From Desulfovibrio sp. JC010 (GTDB taxonomy: Bacteria > Desulfobacterota > Desulfovibrionia > Desulfovibrionales > Desulfovibrionaceae): a stretch of 64,000 nt of DNA. Shown in pieces: positions 9,077 through 16,545 of this stretch; within the stretch, counting starts at the first letter, position 1, and every line of letters begins with the position of its first letter. A model generated the notes under the pieces. It searched no databases and was not told the DNA's origin. It saw only the letters and a list, made by a program, of their open reading frames with translations. The stretch spans positions 248,001-312,000 of the forward strand of contig NZ_VOIQ01000002.1 of the NCBI RefSeq assembly GCF_010470675.1, written 5' to 3'. The position numbers and the translations under genes were made by a program.

Positions 9077-10852
9077 CTATGTTTCCCCTTCCAGCTGCGA
9101 AGCGATCAGTGTTTCGGTATCCACCACAAGGGCATCGTGCTCGCCCATCATGCCGAAGCCGAGGATGGGCAGTTTGTAGATGGAATTGACCGGCAGGGTG
9201 AATCCGGTGACCACCGCCTTTTGCTGGCGCAGTACCTCATCCACCATGATTGCGGCTACGGTATCGCCAAGCTTGACCAGAATCACTTTGGGGATGACAT
9301 CTTCCGCAGGGGCAGGAAGGTCGAAGACCTTGTACATGCGGATCAGGGGGCGAACCGTGCCACGTACGGATACGGTTTCCCGGCCGTCGGGCAGGTCGGT
9401 GAATTCTTTTTTTTCCGGCTCGTACACTTCAAGAACTTCCCGGCTGGGGAAGATGAAAGTTTCCGGTCCCACGGTAGTGACCAGCGCATCGACAATGCCT
9501 TCATTTACCGAGCGGCTTAAGGGGATGGCGATGGTGAAGGTGGAGCCCTGCCCCAGTTCACTGGTGATGGAGACTTTGCCGTCCAGTGTGTTCTGGATGG
9601 CGGTGACCACTGCGTCCATGCCTACCCCGCGTCCTGAAATGTCAGTCACGGAACTGGCTGTGGAAAAGCCGGACTGGAGAATGAATTCGTAAATTTCTTC
9701 CTTGGCGTATTTTTTTTCCGGATCGGCAAGCCCGCGTTCAAGGGCTTTGCTGAGCAGGATGTCGGCATCAAGCCCTTTGCCGTCATCGACGATTTCAATA
9801 TAGGCGAATTCGCCTTTGCGGAAAGCATTCAGTTGGACATTGCCGACCTCGTCCTTGCCGCACATCTGGCGGTCTTCCGTAGATTCAATGCCGTGGTCGA
9901 GGGCGTTACGCAGCAGGTGGACCAGCGGTTCATTCAGGCATTCCACAATGGTCTTATCAAGAGCCAGTTCATCCCCGGTAATGGTGAACTTGATGCGTTT
10001 GTCCAGCTTCTGGGAGGTGGATTTGACCAGCCTGTGCATGGGCATGAAAATCTGCTTCAGGGGCACCAGCCGGATTTCATCCACTTCCGACTGCAGGTTG
10101 CGGATGACTTTATCCAGCTCGGACAGGCTGGAGGAAATTTTGGAGATATTGTCCGTTTTAGTCTGGGCGATGACAGCATAGGTCACCATCAGCTTACCCA
10201 CCAGCTCAATAAGTGAATCCAGCTGCTGGGTGGAAACGCGGATGGAGGAGATAGCCTGCGCGTCTTTCTTTTTTGCCGGGCCGGGTTGGACTTTGCTGCT
10301 TTTTTCTTCGGTGGGGATTTCTTTTGCCGCTGCGGCCGATTCCGGCTTTGAGCCTTCTGCCGGCCCCGCTTCCTGCATCAGTGGTGCTTCTTCCGGTTCT
10401 GTGGAAGATGTTTCTGCGGAAGGTTTTGCTATTTCCCAGCCGTCATTTTCGTCCGGAGTTTCTCCGGTCATGGCCAGCATCTCGGCCATCATTTCCTGTT
10501 CGTATTTATCCGGTTCCGTCGCGAGGGTTTCAGTTTCCAGAATATCGCATGCAGGTTCCGTTTCTTCTCTTGAATCCACAGACGCGCCGCCTTTATCAAG
10601 CAGCCCGCCGATGCAGTAGAAGAATTTTTTCTGGGCTTCGGCAATATCCAGCAGAGAGGTTATCAGTTCCGGTGTGACGGGAGTAATGCCGTCAGTCAGC
10701 ATGTCCATGAGGGCGATGATCTGGGCCGACCTCATCTGGGCATTATCAAGGCCCATGGCTTTCAAAATATCATTAATATCACCGGAACCGTGTTCTAGTC
10801 CGATGATTGATTCTTGAAGCTGGCCTATGCAGCTGGAAATACTGTCCTTCAT
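9077..10852 (-). CDS. CheA-like histidine kinase lacking a canonical HPt (P1) domain
   Basis: A 591-residue kinase. After about 100 helical residues without an HxxKG phospho-acceptor motif come an acidic Pro/Glu-rich linker (to about 200), a P3 dimerisation helix (TQQLDSLIELVGKLM), and an HATPase with N-box HLLRNALDHGIE, G1 region EIVDDGKGLD and G2 region GRGVGMDAV. A CheW-like C-terminal domain ends in GEHDALVVDTETLIASQ. Normal CheA carries its substrate histidine in P1; here that job is probably done by the HPt-STAS protein encoded just upstream. The ATG at 10852 follows GAGG closely; an in-frame TTG nine bases upstream would overlap the stop of the previous gene. Confidence 0.88.
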   Translation of the reverse strand: MKDSISSCIGQLQESIIGLEHGSGDINDILKAMGLDNAQMRSAQIIALMDMLTDGITPVTPELITSLLDIAEAQKKFFYCIGGLLDKGGASVDSREETEPACDILETETLATEPDKYEQEMMAEMLAMTGETPDENDGWEIAKPSAETSSTEPEEAPLMQEAGPAEGSKPESAAAAKEIPTEEKSSKVQPGPAKKKDAQAISSIRVSTQQLDSLIELVGKLMVTYAVIAQTKTDNISKISSSLSELDKVIRNLQSEVDEIRLVPLKQIFMPMHRLVKSTSQKLDKRIKFTITGDELALDKTIVECLNEPLVHLLRNALDHGIESTEDRQMCGKDEVGNVQLNAFRKGEFAYIEIVDDGKGLDADILLSKALERGLADPEKKYAKEEIYEFILQSGFSTASSVTDISGRGVGMDAVVTAIQNTLDGKVSITSELGQGSTFTIAIPLSRSVNEGIVDALVTTVGPETFIFPSREVLEVYEPEKKEFTDLPDGRETVSVRGTVRPLIRMYKVFDLPAPAEDVIPKVILVKLGDTVAAIMVDEVLRQQKAVVTGFTLPVNSIYKLPILGFGMMGEHDALVVDTETLIASQLEGET

Positions 10853-10857
10853 TATCC

Positions 10858-11595
10858 TCAAACTCCGGTGTTGTTCAGGAAACTTTCCCTGCTTTCAAAA
10901 ACAGTGAGATAGCGCTGGAAGCCCCAGGAATAAAAAGTGCTCGTACAATGGCTGTTCATGCCGGTGATGCCTATTTCACAGGTCTCGGAAAATGAAGCAA
11001 TAAGCTCGAAAAGGGCGGACCCTACTGACATTGTTAATCCGAAATCAAGAAGGAGTCTGTCTTCCCCGTTTATGGACAGCAGGCTTTCTTCAACCATTTT
11101 AAGTTGTTCGGAGCTGTAAAGTCTGTTTACCTGCAGGTTGAAGATCAATCCTTCCGGGAGTTTTTCGATTTCAATGGGGTTTATGCCGGTTTCGTCTACT
11201 GCTCCGGTTTTTTGTCCCCCGCCGGAGAGCCTCGCTTCAATGTCATCTGTAAGGGACTGGTCATAGCTGCCCGATTCGCGCAGTTGCTCGATGAGCATGA
11301 AAATTGTGTTTACGGATTCAATGGCCAGAGCGATCTGCATTAAGTCCGCTTCAACTTCTCCGGCCTGCATTTTTTTCAGGAAATCTTCGACTTTGTGGGT
11401 GAAGGTGGAGGCCGGTTCAAACCCGGACATAAATCCAGTGACGCCCTTGATGGTGTGCAGAGGACGTGAAAGGATTTCGATCCCTTCCTCGATGCGTTGC
11501 TCATCAAGGAGATCAATGCCTTCCAGTACCTGCGGATAGTACTTGTCGTTCACTTCCGAGAAGAATTCTTCAACAAGGGAATCGTCTTCACTCAT
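10858..11595 (-). CDS. HPt-STAS fusion protein, probable phospho-acceptor of the adjacent kinase
   Basis: A 245-residue protein with an N-terminal HPt four-helix domain containing RPLHTIKGVTGF (His47 in the HxxKG motif) and a C-terminal STAS-like half from about residue 145 (GLIFNLQVNRLYSSEQLKMV, LLLDFGLTMSVGSALFELIA). A serine lies where anti-sigma antagonists are often phosphorylated, but I cannot confirm that alignment. It is between the receiver gene and the CheA-like gene with near-zero spacing. The most economical reading is that P1 has been moved to this protein and fused to a STAS module, linking kinase output to a partner-switching or localisation function. Confidence 0.8.
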   Translation of the reverse strand: MSEDDSLVEEFFSEVNDKYYPQVLEGIDLLDEQRIEEGIEILSRPLHTIKGVTGFMSGFEPASTFTHKVEDFLKKMQAGEVEADLMQIALAIESVNTIFMLIEQLRESGSYDQSLTDDIEARLSGGGQKTGAVDETGINPIEIEKLPEGLIFNLQVNRLYSSEQLKMVEESLLSINGEDRLLLDFGLTMSVGSALFELIASFSETCEIGITGMNSHCTSTFYSWGFQRYLTVFESRESFLNNTGV

Positions 11596-11619
11596 CGCAT
11601 GTGCTCCATCAGCAGCAGT

Positions 11620-12015
11620 TTATTTGTTCATCAGCCCGATTTTCTTAAGTTCTTCGTAAAGTTTTTCCCGTTCCACCGGTTTTACTATGAAGGCGGATGC
11701 CTCAACGTCATGAAAGGAACGGATTACAGTTTTGGGGTCATCAAGTGCGGTGGTCATGATCACCTTGCAGTGGTCGGACAGCCCTTTTTCCTTTTCAAAG
11801 GCCCTGATTTCTTCAAGGGCGGATAAACCGTCCTGTTCCGGCATCATGATATCCATGAGCAGCAGGGTATAAGGGTTGTTTTCCTCATATGCCAGTTTGA
11901 ATGCTTCAACCGCTTCTTTCCCGTTTACCGCTACATCAATCACGAATAGCGGGGCAAGAAAGGTCGAGAGCAGTTTTCGGCCAACAAATTCGTCCTCAGC
12001 AATCAGCGCGCGCAT
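11620..12015 (-). CDS. CheY-like single-domain response regulator
   Basis: A 131-residue receiver with no output domain. The acidic pair is Glu7-Asp8 (LIAEDEF), the phospho-acceptor Asp55 (LLLMDIMMPEQDG), the conserved Thr is in VIMTTALDD, and the Lys is in AFIVKPVE. The start ATG at 12015 is preferred over one four codons upstream because a GGAGG sits 6 nt before it. It is the first gene of a three-gene unit with the HPt-STAS and CheA-like genes, so it is the likely phosphate sink or output of that pathway. Confidence 0.9.
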   Translation of the reverse strand: MRALIAEDEFVGRKLLSTFLAPLFVIDVAVNGKEAVEAFKLAYEENNPYTLLLMDIMMPEQDGLSALEEIRAFEKEKGLSDHCKVIMTTALDDPKTVIRSFHDVEASAFIVKPVEREKLYEELKKIGLMNK

Positions 12016-12172
12016 TAATTCCTCCATGAGAATTTATATCAGCTGAAATGATTACATATCATTTTTTTTTAATCAATAAAATGTCAATGTTTATAATGTT
12101 GCATAAAGGGTAAATAGTCACTTGCGGAAGCCGTGCTTGCAAACTTGGCAAAGGTTGGGTACCCAGTACGCC

Positions 12173-12763
12173 ATGGAAAGACAGAGAACACCCCAAAGAG
12201 AGGCAAGAGTCAGGGAAGTGCTGGCAAAGCGCCAGAAGGATTTTACCCTTATTATTGATAATGTCTGGGATCCGCACAATGTTTCAGCCATTCTCAGGAG
12301 CTGCGATGCCTTCGGTATTTACGGTATCCATCTTTATTATACTGTTTCACAATGGCCGGAGCTGGCGAAAAAATCTTCCGCTTCCGGCAAGAAGTGGGTG
12401 GAACGCACCAGACATACCGATCCGGTTAAAATGGTCGGTGGATTACGCGATCAGGGCTATCAGGTCCTGAGAACAGGATTTTCCGAGACCGCAAAGCCGC
12501 TCATGGATTTCGACCTCAGCACTCCTTCTGCTGTAATTCTCAGCAATGAGCACAGCGGAACCGCTCCGGAACTGGCAGAACTGGTGCCCGATGAAGTCTA
12601 CATTCCCATGCAGGGCATGATTCAGAGCTTCAACGTATCCGTTGCCGCCGCACTGATTCTCTATCACGGATTCTCGCAGCGTTTTGCCAAGGGCATGTAC
12701 GACAATCCTTCTTTTTCACCAGAAGAGATGGAGAAGTTAACTGCAGAGTGGCTGGCCAGATAG
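12173..12763 (+). CDS. TrmH/SpoU-family RNA 2'-O-methyltransferase
   Basis: About 196 residues with the three SPOUT/SpoU motifs: NVSAILRSCDAFG (motif 1, RNA-binding Asn/Arg), VILSNEHSGTAPELAE (motif 2) and MIQSFNVSVAAALILYH (motif 3, knotted SAM pocket). The N-terminal TPQREARVREVLAKRQKDFTL is typical of TrmH (tRNA Gm18) rather than the larger RlmB. The start at 12173 gives the usual N-terminus; a TTG at 12122 is in frame and also possible. It is divergent from the chemosensory operon and convergent with the glycosyltransferase gene. Confidence 0.85.
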   Translation: MERQRTPQREARVREVLAKRQKDFTLIIDNVWDPHNVSAILRSCDAFGIYGIHLYYTVSQWPELAKKSSASGKKWVERTRHTDPVKMVGGLRDQGYQVLRTGFSETAKPLMDFDLSTPSAVILSNEHSGTAPELAELVPDEVYIPMQGMIQSFNVSVAAALILYHGFSQRFAKGMYDNPSFSPEEMEKLTAEWLAR

Positions 12764-12785
12764 CTTATAAAGCACCATCTGCTGC

Positions 12786-14450
12786 CTATAAACTCTCAGC
12801 AAGCTCTTTCCATTTACGTTCAACATCCTGCCAGAGCATGGCCAGATCTTTTCCGAAAAGATTGTTCAGGTCATGCTCGCTGTATTTGCTTTCCAGCTTG
12901 ATCTTATTGCCGAAAACCTGAGCCATGGAACGTACGTTGCCGGCCTTGGCAAGGCTTGAATGCTGGATATGGCCGATACGCAACTGTCCGGCATAGACGT
13001 GTTCGTATCCGCCCAGCGCGGCCCGCAGGTCCCGTTCAAGATCATCAAACTGGGTGGGATTGAAGCGCACATCAAAATCACCGCACTTGTGGATTGCCTC
13101 CATGTTCAGCATATGGCAGCAGCCGGAAACATGCATTGCCGGACGGGTATAGGAAAACTGCCCGTAATCAAAGCCGTTGCGGCAGCTGTCAAAAACCTTG
13201 ATGTGTTCGGTCAGTCCCTCAATCTGTGAGCTTCCGTTTCCGGGCGGGAAAAGATGGTAGTCTGCGGACTGCAATGAACGCGGGGTGCCTGTAGAAGTAA
13301 TCCTGCAGCCCACAGCACCGGGGTTGCCGTAGTGCTTTGCGGTTGCCAGCAGTTCTTCCAGCCAGTTTCTTTCCAGTTCCACATCATCGTCCAGAAAAAC
13401 AGCCCATTTGGATTTGCGCACTTCCGGTTCGGCCAGCAGCCAGTTGCGGGCCGCCGGGGCACCTACGTTAACCTGCAGGTGGATCGGTTTGTAGTGTCCA
13501 TTCTTAAATAGATAGCGTGACTCTTGCACAACCTGCCCGGTGCTGTCGTCAGAACCGTTGTTCAAGGCGTATATCCGGGCATTGCCGATATTTGATGCGG
13601 CCACGTTCTTGAGGGTGTTTTCAATCAGCTGTCCGTTGTTCCATGAGTAAAGCAGGATGGCTACTTCATCTGAATTTTCAAGGGCACTCCCTGTGTCAAT
13701 GGGATTCAGCAGTCCGTGAAGTTTCTGGCCCCAGTTCAGGTTCCAGATATTTTCTTTCCACAAAGCGGTCAGTATTTCCGTGCCTTCCCCGGTCCGCCCC
13801 GCGCGCAGCAGCAGTTCGGCGCGCATGTAGTCCATCCATAGAGACCAGATGTCATGATCAAGCTTTTCAAGTTCGCCCAGAGTTTCTCCAATGGAGCCGT
13901 ATAAAAAATTGTACTGCACCTTAAGGCGTTGTTCCAATTGGGAAAAGTCTTCATTCCAGTTGACCAGATCCAGTGCTGTTCGTGGCAGTTCCGGGTTACC
14001 CATGCGCAGCAGGGTGTCCCACGAGTGGGTCAGCCAGCTCAAACCGTCCGGGCCGCGCAGCAGGGGGAAGAGGTGGCGTACAATAAGAGCCTGATCCCCG
14101 GCTTGCAGCAGGCTGCTTAGGTCTTCAAGCGGAATGTCCGATACCGGGCTGGAAATCAGGTTCTGCAGCATGCGGATCAGTGTTTCCGGGCATGCGGAGT
14201 CATTGAGTCCCATACATTTTATAGCTGCTGTCCGGTCCAGAGGGTTCTGCTGCCAGGCCAGCAGGGCCAGCCCTGCGCTTATTTCTGAAAATTGCGGTGT
14301 TGCGGCTGAAAGCTGTTCAAAAATATTTATCAACCCGTTTTGGTGGGAGAATTCCTCAGTTCCCAGCACCCAGAGGGGAACGGAGTTTTTAACAGCGGTA
14401 AGGAAGGAGTATATTTTCTCTGTACTGAAATCATTTGTCGCGGCAGTCAT
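12786..14450 (-). CDS. Glycosyltransferase family 2-like protein with long helical N-terminal region
   Basis: A 554-residue protein. The first roughly 260 residues are helical with no recognisable domain. Then comes a GT-A fold: VAILLYSWNNGQLIENTLKN, ARIYALNNGSDDST, VGAPAARNWLL and the metal-binding WAVFLDDDVELERNWLEEL, followed by GAVGCRIT and a C-terminal DFDVRFNPTQFDDLERDLRA acceptor region. The start at 14450 has GGAG 7 nt upstream and is preferred over an upstream in-frame TTG. The acceptor and sugar are unknown. It could serve surface polysaccharide or protein glycosylation; no glycan cluster is nearby. Confidence 0.78.
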   Translation of the reverse strand: MTAATNDFSTEKIYSFLTAVKNSVPLWVLGTEEFSHQNGLINIFEQLSAATPQFSEISAGLALLAWQQNPLDRTAAIKCMGLNDSACPETLIRMLQNLISSPVSDIPLEDLSSLLQAGDQALIVRHLFPLLRGPDGLSWLTHSWDTLLRMGNPELPRTALDLVNWNEDFSQLEQRLKVQYNFLYGSIGETLGELEKLDHDIWSLWMDYMRAELLLRAGRTGEGTEILTALWKENIWNLNWGQKLHGLLNPIDTGSALENSDEVAILLYSWNNGQLIENTLKNVAASNIGNARIYALNNGSDDSTGQVVQESRYLFKNGHYKPIHLQVNVGAPAARNWLLAEPEVRKSKWAVFLDDDVELERNWLEELLATAKHYGNPGAVGCRITSTGTPRSLQSADYHLFPPGNGSSQIEGLTEHIKVFDSCRNGFDYGQFSYTRPAMHVSGCCHMLNMEAIHKCGDFDVRFNPTQFDDLERDLRAALGGYEHVYAGQLRIGHIQHSSLAKAGNVRSMAQVFGNKIKLESKYSEHDLNNLFGKDLAMLWQDVERKWKELAESL

Positions 14451-14646
14451 CTGTTGTCTCCATATGTTCAAATGCTGATTGCGTATTTATTAAGCCAAAC
14501 CAATGATAAAGTCATGCTGCTTCTGGGCGGGGTGCTGCAGTTATTTGTAATGACATTTCCGACATTTCAAAAGTTGCTGGACATAAGGCCCAAAACTGGT
14601 ATTACTAGTCGCTCCGTATGCTGTTATATGTTTTGGAGTTAAAGGA

Positions 14647-15255
14647 ATGAGTGAGCAGGAAGCTGTAAATATCATCAGGACCGGAGGAGTGCTGGTCTAT
14701 CCCACGGAAACCCTTTTTGCCGTTGGCGCGGACGCCATGGATGAAAAGGCGGCGAATCGTGTTGCGCGCATTAAAGGTCGTCCGGTCTCCAAGCCGTTAC
14801 CGTTGATTATCGGCAGTATTGAGCAGCTTGATCTGGTAACTGAAGCCATCTCCCCCGAGATTCTGAAACTTACCCGTGAATTCTGGCCCGGACCGCTTTC
14901 AATTCTGGTGAAAGCCCGTGAAGAACTGCCTTCCGCAGTGAAGGATTCCCGGGGTTATACCTCCGTGCGCTGGACCGAGCATCCCCTTGCCGCCAACCTG
15001 TGTCTCAATGCACGCACACCTCTCATCGCCACCAGTGCCAACATGAGTGGCAAACCGGGCACCGGCATTGCCGCAGAGCTTGATGAAGAGCTGACTATGA
15101 TGGTGGAGGGAGTCTTTGACGGACAGCCCGGCCCTAAAGGCGGAGAGCCTTCAACTGTGGTTGAGCCGTTCAAGGATAATCGTATTAAGATTTACCGCGA
15201 CGGAGTGGTTACACGAGAGCAGTTGGTAAGAGCGGGGTTTGTTATTGTAGATTAG
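14647..15255 (+). CDS. tsaC: L-threonylcarbamoyladenylate synthase (Sua5/YrdC family)
   Basis: The enzyme forms threonylcarbamoyl-AMP from threonine, bicarbonate and ATP for t6A37 in ANN-decoding tRNAs. The 202-residue protein has the family motifs GGVLVYPTETLFAVGADA (residues 13-30), IKGRPVSKPLPLIIGS, FWPGPLSILV and TSANMSGKPG. It is a single YrdC domain without the Sua5 C-terminal extension. RNA modification is also represented by mtaB (26658-27935), which acts on t6A, so both genes of that branch are in this window. A strong terminator follows 25 bp after the stop. Confidence 0.93.
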   Translation: MSEQEAVNIIRTGGVLVYPTETLFAVGADAMDEKAANRVARIKGRPVSKPLPLIIGSIEQLDLVTEAISPEILKLTREFWPGPLSILVKAREELPSAVKDSRGYTSVRWTEHPLAANLCLNARTPLIATSANMSGKPGTGIAAELDEELTMMVEGVFDGQPGPKGGEPSTVVEPFKDNRIKIYRDGVVTREQLVRAGFVIVD

Positions 15256-15280
15256 GCTTGTACCGGAAAAGATATATCAA

Positions 15281-15311
15281 GACCTGTCCTCAAACGAGGG
15301 CAGGTCTTTTT
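15281..15311 (+). terminator. Rho-independent terminator of tsaC
   Basis: Arms GACCTGTCCTC (15281-15291) and GAGGGCAGGTC (15296-15306) form an 11-bp stem with one G-T wobble and a 4-nt loop, followed by five Ts. It insulates sRNA unit B from tsaC. Confidence 0.92.
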
Positions 15312-15321
15312 CTTTGGAGCA

Positions 15322-15389
15322 GTAAAAAATATTTTACCCCGGATTACGGTTTTGGGTGCCTTTTTTTATATGGGTAAAATTTATTGTAC
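15322..15389 (+). promoter_or_regulatory. Enhancer-like palindrome pair, sRNA unit B
   Basis: Palindromes GTAAAAAATATTTTAC (15322-15337) and GTAAAATTTATTGTAC (15374-15389) have starts 52 bp apart. The distal site is followed by CCCCGGATT, as in unit C. The DNA between and after the sites is not conserved except at these positions, which argues for protein binding. Confidence 0.75.
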
Positions 15390-15479
15390 TATCTTGGAGC
15401 TGTGCGGGAGAAATGCTGTCTGGCTGTAAGAGTTGATATTTCAGTGTGTTACGATGTGTTTGTTTGTGTTTTAAAACTT

Positions 15480-15495
15480 TGGCACACCAGATGCA
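15480..15495 (+). promoter_or_regulatory. Sigma-54 (-24/-12) promoter, sRNA unit B
   Basis: TGGCACACCAGATGCA lies with GG at 15481-15482 and GC at 15493-15494, the required spacing. It starts 106 bp after the start of the proximal palindrome, the same as in units A and C. The predicted start is about 15506. Confidence 0.83.
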
Positions 15496-15505
15496 GTAAA
15501 CAAAT

Positions 15506-15574
15506 TACCTTCAAACTTTTGCTGATAAAAATGCTGAAACGGGCCTCGTCGGAAACTACCGACGGGGCCTTTTT
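15506..15574 (+). ncRNA. Candidate sigma-54-driven small RNA, copy B (69 nt)
   Basis: The same RNA body as copies A and C. The terminator arms are GGCCTCGTCGG (15542-15552) and CCGACGGGGCC (15559-15569) with loop AAACTA and five Ts. The hairpin ends 4 nt before the stop codon of the convergent secreted-protein gene, so it may also help end that transcript. A short reading frame starting at the internal ATG is unlikely to be translated: there is no Shine-Dalgarno, and differences between copies preserve the stem rather than the protein. Confidence 0.8.
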
Positions 15575-15578
15575 CATT

Positions 15579-15899
15579 TTATTCACATTTTTCTTCCATT
15601 GTTTTTTTCACTTGAAAGAGCGGCGCACCTGTCAGCAGCGGCACGGAGGGCTGGACTGCGAATTCACCTGAGAGCAGGTCGAAACGTTTACCGTCCTGTG
15701 TTTTGATTGCGTATGATTTCATTCCCGGATTCACATAGACAATATGTGTTGTAAGCCCCTGTGCATTAACCTGTGTCCCGGAGACTCTGAGACAGTTTTC
15801 AATTGATCTCGGCATGTCATTTGCCCAGTTGTCGGAGGCCATAGCCGGAGCTGCAAAAAGAAGTATGGCTGCAGTAAGGCTGATCACTAGTGTGCGCAT
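15579..15899 (-). CDS. Small secreted protein of unknown function
   Basis: A 106-residue protein with a clear Sec signal peptide (MRTLVISLTAAILLFAAPAMA, cleavage about 21/22) and a roughly 85-residue mature domain containing two cysteines (IENCLRV and the C-terminal EKCE), possibly a disulfide in the periplasm. The start at 15899 has AGAGGA 7 nt upstream; a longer reading frame upstream is not needed. I do not recognise the family. The gene is flanked on both sides by sRNA units B and C, and its 3' end abuts the terminator of copy B. Confidence 0.75.
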   Translation of the reverse strand: MRTLVISLTAAILLFAAPAMASDNWANDMPRSIENCLRVSGTQVNAQGLTTHIVYVNPGMKSYAIKTQDGKRFDLLSGEFAVQPSVPLLTGAPLFQVKKTMEEKCE

Positions 15900-16015
15900 T
15901 GTCATGTCCTCTGTTTGATAGTTGGTAATGGTCATCTTATTATGAATGTTATGTGTTTGATTATCACGCCACGAATGTCCCTGCAAATATGGGGATATGT
16001 GGCTCAGCAGGTTTG

Positions 16016-16083
16016 GTAAAAAATATTTTACCCCGGATTGTGGTTTTGAAGGGTGTTCTCTGTGTGGGTAAAATTTTTTGTAC
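16016..16083 (+). promoter_or_regulatory. Enhancer-like palindrome pair, sRNA unit C
   Basis: GTAAAAAATATTTTAC (16016-16031) is identical to the distal site of unit B. GTAAAATTTTTTGTAC (16068-16083) is the proximal site. The start-to-start distance is 52 bp, as in A and B. Confidence 0.75.
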
Positions 16084-16173
16084 GAATTCGGGATGATTTC
16101 GGTTTAGTTTGCGATGGCTATTTCATTCGTTATTACAGTGCCTTAGGTTGGATTATGAGTGTATTCTACGTTT

Positions 16174-16189
16174 TGGCACACCTGATGCA
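16174..16189 (+). promoter_or_regulatory. Sigma-54 (-24/-12) promoter, sRNA unit C
   Basis: TGGCACACCTGATGCA is identical to the promoter of unit A. It begins 106 bp after the start of the proximal palindrome. The predicted start is about 16200. Confidence 0.83.
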
Positions 16190-16199
16190 ATAAACAAAT

Positions 16200-16268
16200 C
16201 ACCTTCAAACTTTTGCTGATAAAAATGCTGAAACGGGCCCCGTCGGAAATTGCCGACGGGGCCTTTTT
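16200..16268 (+). ncRNA. Candidate sigma-54-driven small RNA, copy C (69 nt)
   Basis: The body is identical to copies A and B through GCTGAAACGGGCC. The terminator arms GGCCCCGTCGG (16236-16246) and CCGACGGGGCC (16253-16263) have a full C-G pair where A and B have a T-G wobble. Five Ts follow. It is about 690 bp downstream of copy B on the same strand, so B and C probably arose by tandem duplication around the secreted-protein gene, or were inserted independently. Confidence 0.8.
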
Positions 16269-16473
16269 CATTTTGTGCGAGGCAAACACCATTGCGTAAG
16301 TTTGATATGTTGGATGCTAAGATCTTACGAAGATTTAAGAGTCCCTCCGGGTAACAGGCTTGAGAGTTTGTTAGGGGCAGGAGTGGGCAACATAGTATTA
16401 GAATAAATAATCTATATGAGGAGCCTTTAACTCTTTTTTATAACAATGCTTTTTTATCTTTTTATAAAAAACC

Positions 16474-16509
16474 AAAAAAAACCTCCCCCGGACACCCGTC
16501 CGGGAGAGG
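16474..16509 (-). terminator. Rho-independent terminator of the DUF4198 gene
   Basis: On the minus strand, arms CCTCTCCCGGAC (16498-16509) and GTCCGGGGGAGG (16482-16493) are followed by eight Ts (16474-16481). Confidence 0.92.
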
Positions 16510-16545
16510 CAAATCAATCAAGCTACGTCCAATTAATTATACTAT

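Larger units (their letters stand above)
15900..16473. other. Intergenic region between secreted protein and DUF4198 gene
   Basis: No protein gene is seen. It holds sRNA unit C (16016-16268). The distal palindrome of C is only about 117 bp upstream of the start codon of the divergent secreted-protein gene, so the activator could in principle influence that gene too; I found no -24/-12 motif on that strand. 16270-16473 shows nothing conserved. Confidence 0.6.

Noticed and set aside
15533-15595. Short peptide reading frame beginning at the ATG inside sRNA copy B
   Set aside because: No Shine-Dalgarno precedes it, the frame runs through the terminator stem, and differences among the three copies preserve base pairing but change amino acids.
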